64,000 nucleotides of DNA from Macrotrachela quadricornifera (taxonomy: Eukaryota; Rotifera; Eurotatoria; Philodinida; Philodinidae), in the NCBI GenBank assembly GCA_022393335.1, contig JAJEKB010020913.1:89607-153606 (forward strand), written 5' to 3'. The translations under genes were made by a program, and so were the position numbers. The notes under the pieces are model-generated. The model did no database searches. It had not been told where the DNA came from and saw only the letters and a program-made list of their open reading frames with translations. Positions 55,520-64,000 of this stretch are shown piece by piece (the stretch's first letter is position 1; every line of letters begins with the position of its first letter).

Positions 55520-57257
55520 TTCAAAGGATATGTGAGATAATTATGAAAGTAATTCATCATATAGATACTGTAAATACAATTAATCCTTGAAACAGAAATT
55601 CTTTTTTATGTCTATAAATTACAATAAATAGATGTAAGTTATTGCATTACACAAAGACTGTGCAACATGAGATCAATTTTATTATTGATTTATAGTAAAA
55701 ACAAGAATTTCTGTCAATACTGTTCTCTTCTTTTGATAATAAACTCGACAGTAAGAGTGTTTTTGTTCAAGAAATGGATCTTGATCGATGCTATGTAATC
55801 ACCTTGTCTAATAAGTTAATCAGTTCAGTATCGATATCGACGTCAAGTATCACACGTGTGATTACCAACAACAAACACATTTGTCATTCAAATAGTTTTT
55901 AATAGATAGTTTAAATACACTTGTGGACAAAAATCTTCCTTCTCCCCGTTTTCTTCATTTTATTTTTAAACAGCCATATTTCATATAAAGTTCATAACAT
56001 TATACTATGCCTCTCTCTCTCTCTTTTTGTCACATCATTATGAAAGATTATTTGTATCGTTATCATTCAAAATTATATTGGAATGCCTTTTTAAAAACTA
56101 AATATGTTTAAATTCATAAAAATGTACTATTCTACACTGATACATAATTTGCCGAACTTTGTATGAATAATACATTATTACTTAGTAGAGAATTTTTTTT
56201 CGCTGACTTTTAAATCCAGAGTAATAAATCCATGGTTCGAAATTCTGTTCTCCATTTCAAATACTTGCATATATTTCTTGCATTACCGACTTTCTGTATA
56301 AGTTATATACTTATATTTTAGGAAAAATCGTCTACAATAATTGACCTCGAAATCAATCTGAAATGACACTAATCTATATGATTTCCTTAGAAGATGTAGA
56401 GATATCTATACCAATTGAATTTGAGATGAATTGAAAAAAATCACCTTCTTGAACTGTCCAAGGTTTTTTAATAAACTAAGATATTAAGTTTAGCCAACTC
56501 ATTAGCTAAAAATATTTTTCATACATGGAATCCAACATGTCATGTCTATCCTACTAGTAACAATATGCCAACAACTTTAGATAGTTTACAATATTTTGAA
56601 AAAATAATTTATCATTTTTTCTTCTATAAAATTACTTTCGATAACCAACGGGGAAGACAACAGACTTCGTGATCCCAAGAGACTCATGTCTGCAGTTTCT
56701 TTCCTGGAATTATTCAAGAATAATTCTCAAAATGAGAACAATTTTGTTCTATTATGAGAATTAATTAAGGGAGAAGTAGTATACCTTAGGACGTTGGAAT
56801 TCTGGGTCTCTACATGACCCTATGTGACTCCAAAGATCTGGAGTTGGATGTTTTTCCTTGTCAATAACTATTAATAATTTTTGATAATAGTATACGTCAT
56901 CATAACTCTTAAAGAGATGCCGTATCCATAGGATTTTCATCTCATTATGAAAAACATTTTTTTGATTTTAGCCTAGAGATTATTCTTAAGGTGCATTTTT
57001 TTTGAAGCGATGCCATATCTCTCATTATATAACTTCATGCCAAAAATGAGTTATTAAGAAATTTGAAATTTCCATTGAATACATATTTATTCTACTATAG
57101 TCTATCAGATTTTACCAGAATCTACTACGGTCTTCTTGCTGCATATATTCTCATCTACACCCCCAGTAAAACAGACATTCCACTGTGATACGCCCTGATA
57201 GAGTTTGAATTATTGTGTAATTCATTTACAGTATCCAGCGTATCACAACTCTCTTAT
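55520..57257. other. Gene-free spacer
   Basis: No exon recognised. A CT microsatellite lies near 56009-56024. Confidence 0.4.
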
Positions 57258-57808
57258 ACTTAAGGTGATCCAAAAGTTAGTGACAGAGGTACTTTTTTTC
57301 TATAGAAAGCTTTAAAAACTAGATTCGTTTTTAATGAAAAGATAGAGCGTCTTTCGCTCTATTTTTCTGTTCTATTGGATCATTGTTCAACTAAGATCAT
57401 AATAAGAAAATATCTATAAGAGCTATTTTTATTGAAACTAGTTGGTAGCATTAGATCATAATGGATGTGACACTTTTAGATTTCACTTTATTATCATATT
57501 ACAAAATAAACGGTTCTATACGAATTGTAGAGCTTTTCACACTGTATCTTATGATATATTTTGTTTTTTTAATATAACATATTAAGTGACACTAAAATGA
57601 AATGTAAAAGTATAACATTTTTCATACCACCCCCTCTATGATCTAAATTCTCTCAGCTAGTTTTCAACAAAAAATTGTTCATATAGAAATTTTCTTATTA
57701 TGATCTTAGTTGAACATTAATCCACTAATATAGAAAATAGAGCGAAGAACGCTTTATCTTTCCATAAGAAAAAAGTACGTCCACTACTACTTTTAGATTC
57801 CCCTAAGT
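57258..57808. repeat. Foldback element F13 (CTTAGG family)
   Basis: The ends ACTTAAGGTGATCCAAAAGT and ACTTTTAGATTCCCCTAAGT are imperfect inverses with TA at both borders. The arms of about 260 bp are almost contiguous (GTTCAACTAAGATCATAATA and its inverse near 57705). Related to 25005-25672 and 15101-15595. Confidence 0.8.
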
Positions 57809-58650
57809 AGATGTCACACCTCTTGCATTGTCCTTATGATAAAAATAAAAATAAAAACTTTTTCATAATGAGATAGAAATCCTATATATACGACATTTTC
57901 TATAAGGGAATATGATGAGAAATATAATATCTCTTATAAATTTGACAAACTGAATCATCGAGGTTTTTTCAAACATTAAAAATATAAATTCAACTATGTT
58001 CGAATTATTATTATTTATATTTTCACATATTTCTAAATAATAACAACGTCAGTTACATAGGACTTTTGCTTGTTTATATCTATATCTGTTTGTTTTAATA
58101 TTGTTAAAATAATAATCCATTAGATTTAAAAGTCTTAGTAAAAAAATCTAAAGAACAAAATAATCTGAAAAAGTAGAAAAATATTTGAGCAACAAGAGAG
58201 ATGATAATCCTGATTATCTTCTATAGCTTTAATATTATTATTAGAGTAATAGAAAAGTCCAATGAAGATACCGCGTAGTTTTACGAAATTCAAATAAAGT
58301 ATAATTATCTAATAAAAATAGGTAAGAATATTATTTAATTTGCCTTTGATTAAGTCCACCATTGACCGTATTGTAAATTAAAATCCTTGTTATAATTAAT
58401 CTAGGTCATATTTTATATGGTTTTGATGTATTTTATACGGCATAGTAGTGACATATGACATATAATTATATTTAACAAATTAAATATCAGATTCAGACGA
58501 TTTTATTTTGTTTTATCTTCTTCGACATTTCTTTTCCGTAATACCTTTTTTTTTTCATTAGTTAATAATACTATTCTCTATAACAGATTATATTTATAGA
58601 TTTATAAAATCTTTAATAAAACTAACAGGAACATTATATTGAATTGTAAA
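57809..58650. other. Upstream region of the GPCR gene
   Basis: AT-rich with no other gene. A T-rich stretch near 58545-58556 and AT boxes precede the start codon. Confidence 0.4.
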
Positions 58651-59673
58651 ATGTCCTCATTAATTGAATTATTAAATACAGCATCTATACAAGTGAATAT
58701 ATATGTTGGTATAACATTTTTTTTATTTGGTTTAATTGGTAATATAATGAATATATTAATATTTTCATCATTATTAAAAATAACTGTATTTCCAGCAAGT
58801 CCATTTCGTCTATATATATTAATAAGTGCAATTGCAAATTTAGTATTTGTCTGTTATTTATTATTAACACGTATATTAATGTCGGGATTTTTAATTTCAA
58901 TAACAAATACAATTAATTTTATGTGTAAATCACGTTTTTATATTGGACAAATTAGTATGTATACATCACTTTATTGTACTTGTTTAGCAACAATTGATCA
59001 ATATTTTTTAACAAATCGATCAATTAAAATTCGTCAATTAAGTAATATATCATATACAAAATTAATATTATTATTATCAATAATATTATGGTGTTTAATA
59101 AATCTTCCAATATTATTTCTTTATAATGTATATCCAAAACCAAATAGTTCATCAACAATATGTACAGTATATTCATCAATATGGTCATTTTATTATACAT
59201 ATATTCAAAGTTTAATATTTCTTTGTATATTACCATTATCAATATATATATTATTTGCAATATTAACAAGAAAAAATCTTCAATTAATTCAAAAATTAAA
59301 TCGATCATCATCTCGTCAAATGATTCAAATAGTTTTTGCACAAGGTATAGGTATGACATTATCATTATTAATAGCAACTGTTCAAATAATATATCAACAA
59401 ATAACAATGAATATTCAAAAAGATACATTACGTAATGCACAAGATAATATGTTTAATACAGTTGCAAATTTATTAACATATGTTACTTATTTTGGTGATT
59501 TTTATATTTATTTATGTTCATCAAAAATTTTACGTCAAACATTAAAAAATATTATTTTCAATCGTCAACAAATACAAACAGTAAGAACAGTAACAATGTT
59601 TTCAACTCAAAATCAACAATTTATTCAAACATATCATAACAAAGTACGACCAACATGCAAAGACAATAATTAA
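58651..59673 (+). CDS. Rhodopsin-like seven-transmembrane receptor, divergent
   Basis: 340 residues from ATG 58651, single exon, seven hydrophobic spans. TM1 has the GN pair (G30, N31). Cys92 before TM3 and Cys171 in loop 2 can form the class-A disulfide. TM3 ends IDQYF (D116, Q117, Y118) in place of DRY, TM4 has Trp148, and TM7 has DFYIYL in place of NPxxY. TM2 lacks the usual sodium-site Asp (ISAIANLVFVCYL). The tail is short and polar. Such divergent class-A receptors are expanded in rotifers, and a chemosensory or peptide role is possible. The ligand cannot be predicted. The ATG is preferred over a TTG 12 bases upstream. Confidence 0.88.
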   Translation: MSSLIELLNTASIQVNIYVGITFFLFGLIGNIMNILIFSSLLKITVFPASPFRLYILISAIANLVFVCYLLLTRILMSGFLISITNTINFMCKSRFYIGQISMYTSLYCTCLATIDQYFLTNRSIKIRQLSNISYTKLILLLSIILWCLINLPILFLYNVYPKPNSSSTICTVYSSIWSFYYTYIQSLIFLCILPLSIYILFAILTRKNLQLIQKLNRSSSRQMIQIVFAQGIGMTLSLLIATVQIIYQQITMNIQKDTLRNAQDNMFNTVANLLTYVTYFGDFYIYLCSSKILRQTLKNIIFNRQQIQTVRTVTMFSTQNQQFIQTYHNKVRPTCKDNN

Positions 59674-60171
59674 TTAAAAACAAACATATTCAAAAAATGA
59701 CTTTTTCAACCTTAAGAAAAAAATAAGTCATCATGAGAAAATATTTTCTATAAAAACTTGACTCATACTTCCCCTCAGCTTTTTTTTCACCTAAAATTTG
59801 TCCTGAATCTACCATGGGCCAAATTTTCATGAAAAATATTATTTCTAGTGTACTTTTTCATTCTAATTCTGATTAATGTACATAATCCACCTTTAAAATA
59901 TTGCTTTTTTTTTGCTAAGACTAAAAATAGTTAGACAATATGAAAACGTGCGGAGATGGAATATGAGCGCCAATTCTATTAATGACATTGTATGTTTATA
60001 TTTAATATTGTCTCGTATAATATTCCCCATATAGATTTTCTAGACATCTTTTTTTCTAATCCTTTCGTAGTGGACTTATTTTTAGTCGTAAATATATTTG
60101 TATTCTACTCAAGAAATTCTTCGGATGTACTAAAAGTTCGTATCTCGCCATTTAAGGAACTTTGTCGAATG
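59674..60171. other. Spacer downstream of the GPCR gene
   Basis: No canonical AATAAA close to the stop and no other gene recognised. Confidence 0.4.
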
Positions 60172-60474
60172 GAATAAACTGATTCAGAAATAGAAAATAA
60201 ATGTATCCTGTTGTAGAGCTTTTCGAGCCGCATTAAATGATGTACAGTAAATCCTGTTTTCATCAAACTCTCAAAGACCTAGAGTAAACTTACTGATGGA
60301 TGACTACACACTCATACCTATCTATATCCAAGGACCACATACGATGTTTTGTAGTAAATTGACTTTAGATGCTTCAGAGTTCGATGAAAACAAGATTTAC
60401 TATATACCATTCGATGTGGCTCGAAAAGCTCTACAATATAATATGTTTGTTTCTTATTTCTGAATCAGTTTACT
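60172..60474. repeat. Foldback element F14
   Basis: About 303 bp. The ends AATAAACTGATTCAGAAATAG and CTGAATCAGTTTACT pair. The arms share TTGTAGAGCTTTTCGAGCC and GTAAATCCTGTTTTCATC with their inverses at 60376-60440. Confidence 0.8.
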
Positions 60475-61291
60475 ACATCTGACAAGATCCTTTAAATAGT
60501 GAGATAGGTACTTTTGGTACGTCCGAACTAGTTCTTATTACCATCTAGAGAAATTTGCACGTCTCAAATCTTGAGGGTGCTTTCTAATCATCGCCGAAAG
60601 CTTCAGTAATGAATGTTCTTCATCAAAGACGTAGCCAGAAATCAGCGAAAGAGTCATACACATCAATATGGAATATGATCCCCATGAATTTCTTCTATCA
60701 GATGAGTGCACAAATACTCCAAATTTTTTTCTATTAATATTTTGATGTATGAACAGAATTTATTCTTTAAACATCTTTCAGAACGAATGAGAGGCATTAA
60801 AAGTGGATATTTCTATGGAAAAATCTCACCGTCCTATATATGGATAACGTTCACTACGAGAGGATTAATAAATAACCTTTGAATGATTTTTTTCTGCTTA
60901 ATACAAAATTAAATTAAAAAAATAATTTTATTTTTGTTTTTCACTCTTGTAATATTTATTGTAAATAAAGATCAATAAATTCTCTTTTTCACCAATAAAT
61001 CAACAGAAGATTAACAAGACTCTCTAAGATTAATATTGATTTTCTCAGTACTTTCAAAATCTATTTACACAAGATATAGTTAGTAATTTTATAATATTCA
61101 TTAGATATTAATTAAAACTTTATTAATACAATCAAATACTTAATCAATGACACAAAAAAAAGTTTTAATTATTTTATATATAAAGAATTTATTCAAATCT
61201 GAATAAATAGGAAGATTTCTAGAAATATTTATTTTGATACTTTTCCAAATATTAAATTTTTATTTACCCGTGACAAACAAAAGCTGCAGTG
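60475..61291. other. Spacer
   Basis: No gene or clear repeat recognised. Confidence 0.4.
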
Positions 61292-61640
61292 ATTATTTTA
61301 AGTATATCTTCAGGAAAGAAAGATATTTTGAAAACCCATGGAGATTTCTATGACCCTATATATATTTATGTCTTAGTTTTCACTTAACCATTGATAAAAT
61401 AAATTCAGTACAATAAAAGCACGCTCATGTCCGAATTGCCACAGACTTGATTTTGTCACTGTCATAAAAAGAACTTTTCAAAATTTTTCATCACTATAGA
61501 ATTATTTCTATATTGAAGAATTAATTGGGCAAAATTTAAACATACTCAATGATCAATCTTAAATTTAAGGGTCATAGAAATCTCCATGAGCTTCCACAAA
61601 TATCTTTCTTTTCTGACGATATACTTAAAAGTATGATAAT
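61292..61640. repeat. Foldback element F15
   Basis: Arms 61292-61362 and 61568-61640 are inverse: TTTTAAGTATATCTTCAG with GATATACTTAAAAG, and GGAGATTTCTATGACCCT with AGGGTCATAGAAATCTCC. It directly abuts element F16. Confidence 0.75.
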
Positions 61641-61660
61641 AAATTCATTTTGAATTTCTA

Positions 61661-63061
61661 TTCAACAACTAAGCTTTAAATATTGAATTTTTCAAGCGTC
61701 ATTTTATTTTTTCTTTAATCCACTTCATGTCGAGTTAACTTCGACTTAGAAAATAAATCTGTTAAAAAAACATTTTTAATATATTAAAACTCATTTTATA
61801 TGAAATAATATTTTATAATAATTTTAACTTAAAGGAGATAGACAGATAAGAAGTCAAATCGACCCGGAGGAATATTCTTGGCCTATCTTCCTCGAATCAT
61901 ATATCAATTGAAAGAGCATATCGAAATTCATATTTGGTCCCTATTGTTGTAGGGTTTTGATTGAACTTCCAAAGGTAAAATACTATTTACAAAGTAAATT
62001 ATTTTTGATCATAAATTAAATAATCGATCCTCTCATTGTCATTTCAGTTTCAGAGTAAGTTGATTAGATAAAACAGTGGTGATAGTAGTTATTTGATAGC
62101 TTTTCAATACGATTTTAATTGTATGTATGAATTAGCAATTAATTGCTTGATTTAATGAGGAGAGAGATTGATATATTGTTAGATACTGTTTATATAGGTT
62201 GTATATTTCCCATCAACTTTTATTTTTTAATAAATATTTTCTCGTAAAAATTGAAGTAACTAAAATTCAAGTCTTGCTCATTCGATAGCCGTTTTTAAAA
62301 GCTGCAAAACTGCATATCTCTTAAAGATTAAAAAATATGGTTACTGAGAAAGTTCCAAATGAAATTGTAATCGAGGTACAGTTTTTCCATGATTTTTACT
62401 GTCTGTGACTAGTAATGAGTCTTTCTCTCTCAACAAAGTCCCAGTTTCAATCGAAATTAATGTCAAAATTCCAACACAGCATCGAAAACTGACGAGAGAT
62501 AATATATTCCTAGCGAGATATAATTTTTTATGGAATTTTCTCTGTAGGCTCTGGATTTTCCAGCCAAATCACTTTTTCGAATTTCGATCGAAAACTTTGC
62601 TTGAATGAAGCTCTCGATTAGACTAGCTTTCATATAAAAATTTCAGCGTTTTGCGACGAAAAGCTTATTGAACTATGAATTATTCAAGATATAGGTGCTT
62701 TTCTATCAATAGTGCGTAAAACCTTGCAGATTTCGAAAAACTCAAAAGTCAGAGAGATTGAATCAAAATCCTATAATAATAGGGACCAAATATGAATTTC
62801 AACATGCTTTTTCAATTGATATATCATTCGAGGAAGATAGGCCAAGAAAATTCCTCCGGGGCGATTTGACTTCTTATCTGTCTAACTCCTTTAAGTTAAA
62901 ATTATTATAAATATTATTTCATATAAAATGAGTTTTAATATATTAAAAAATGTTTTTAACAGATTTATTTTCTAAGTCGAAGTTAATTCGATATGAAGTG
63001 GATTAAAGAAAAAATAAAATGACGCTTGAAAAATTCAATATTTAAAACTTAGTTGTTGAAT
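61661..63061. repeat. Foldback element F16, largest
   Basis: A 1.4-kb element with ends TTCAACAACTAAGC and CTTAGTTGTTGAA. The arms of about 310 bp (61661-61975, 62750-63061) are nearly identical, including AGCGTCATTTTATTTTTTCT and GAAGATAGGCCAAGAA. The spacer of about 775 bp has no convincing ORF; a 67-codon frame at 62405 shows no domain. Confidence 0.88.
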
Positions 63062-63400
63062 TACAATGCAAAATCAACTTTTGATCGCACTGAATCAACA
63101 TGTGGAAAAATATCAAAATAAATATTGTTTATAATATTCATATTTAAATATATTCTTTATATATAAAATAATTTAAATTTATTTTATCTTGAAATGGGCT
63201 GAATATGCTCAAGTTTCATCCGAATGATATTTCGAGAAATTTTAGAGCTTTCAAAGGTGATTATATCCAGACAGAGCAACTTTTTTCCTGTATGCCACTA
63301 TGAAAGTGAGTAGATTAAGAAATCGAATTATTCAAATGTGTTTGAAGAACTTTTATATATAGAATGTATAAGTATTCTTATTTCAATTTAATTTGTAAAA
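63062..63400. other. AT-rich spacer
   Basis: No gene seen. Confidence 0.4.
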
Positions 63401-63608
63401 ATATGTTATTATACTATGGGCTAAATTAAATAAAGAAATTCTAAATATTCCAAATAGTAATACAACAATGTATTATTTACCTCTAGATGAAGAAACAATT
63501 AACGGATCAAGAAATAAAAACGATATAAAAATTTGTTTAATTCAATATTTGGGCAACAATTCTTATCCATCGTTCCTGAAAAATTTCATCTGTGAGCACA
63601 TCATTTGA
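63400..63608 (+). CDS. Possible exon fragment of an unknown gene
   Basis: An open plus-strand frame of about 69 codons ends at 63608, with protein-like composition (ILWAKLNKEILNIPNSN, then YYLPLDEETINGSRNKND). There is no good initiator and no clear splice site. It could be a terminal exon or a relic. Not recognised. Confidence 0.2.
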
Positions 63609-64000
63609 ATATTTATATAAGACTAAAATACTACAAAACTCCATCAGACACCAAAAAATGTAGCAATTGATACAAAAAAAAACGGAAGGCAGGTTATCTA
63701 AACACAAAACAACTTTGGTTACAAAGAAATTTTTTGTTATTAAGATATATAAATATCTTACGGGAATTTAATGAATTAATTGTTATAATTCAAGTTATAC
63801 CAATTATTGCGCAGTATTCTTTTTCTCTACAAACATAAACTGATTGATTATTTTCTTTCTTTTTTCTTGTTCTGTTCTCTTTCATGATAAATTGTTTTTT
63901 TTGTTTTGCTTTGATGCCATTTTCCAATATAGAAGAGAGAACTGACGTCACCTTCATATCCTCTTATAAGAAAAAAAAAAATTTTTCCTTCTTCCCAAGT
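63609..64000. other. Window end, AT-rich
   Basis: No feature recognised apart from homopolymer A/T runs. Confidence 0.4.

Larger units (their letters stand above)
52300..55520. repeat. Tandem gene duplication unit (two LRR genes)
   Basis: The two LRR genes have the same exon plan. Upstream sequence is also shared, for example AGAGAATATGCAAATATCTTC near 52350 and its counterpart near 54144, so the duplication included the promoter region. Confidence 0.8.

Noticed and set aside
59024..59440. Minus-strand Leu/Ile/Tyr-rich frame and plus-strand +1 frame in the GPCR
   Set aside because: Shadows of AT-rich transmembrane coding sequence.

Overview
The window looks like a piece of a bdelloid rotifer nuclear genome (Rotaria/Adineta-like). 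This is inferred from gene content only; no marker gene is present. The DNA is AT-rich and eukaryotic. Its intact genes have short GT-AG introns, nearly all 46-54 bp. It carries a bacterial-type dehydrogenase interrupted by four such introns, a long FG-GAP/VCBS repeat protein, tandem secreted LRR genes, a divergent rhodopsin-like GPCR, and a Ty3/gypsy retrotransposon whose third ORF is a DEDDy-type exonuclease. That last trait is established for bdelloid LTR elements. No rRNA, tRNA or CRISPR array was recognised.

Layout. 1-8 kb holds satellites and a transposon graveyard: a 140-bp tandem array, a Tc1-like relic split by a complete DD36D Tc1/mariner element (2310-4032, 172-bp terminal inverted repeats), a second Tc1-like relic, and a frameshifted DDE_Tnp_4 transposase with a C-terminal SWIM zinc finger. 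8.4-17.3 kb is almost gene-free. A duplicated repeat there carries a different nested insertion in each copy, and several long inverted-repeat (foldback) elements follow. 17.3-24.4 kb holds a small membrane-protein exon pair and the 28-repeat FG-GAP gene. 26.4-35.1 kb is a complete Ty3/gypsy element on the minus strand with LTRs that read as identical, inserted in a degenerate 30-bp minisatellite. 35.6-37.6 kb is a mariner relic holding a foldback element and a 630-bp apparent solo LTR.

38.3-39.4 kb holds the uronate-dehydrogenase-like gene. 40.9-47.1 kb holds foldbacks, a 34-bp satellite running into a 100-N assembly gap, a 33-bp satellite, and a Cys/Thr-rich exon split by a TA-flanked MITE. 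49.2-49.6 kb holds an EF-hand gene, 52.5-55.5 kb two tandem LRR genes, 58.6-59.7 kb the GPCR. The rest is AT-rich spacer with more foldbacks.

The genes do not form an operon or a visible pathway. The main themes are layered transposon insertion, where several events can be ordered from empty sites, target duplications or interrupted relics, and a scatter of host genes: extracellular repeat proteins, a receptor, a calcium sensor and a candidate horizontally acquired enzyme. At least sixteen foldback units lie in 64 kb. The most notable single item is the gypsy element with its exonuclease ORF3.
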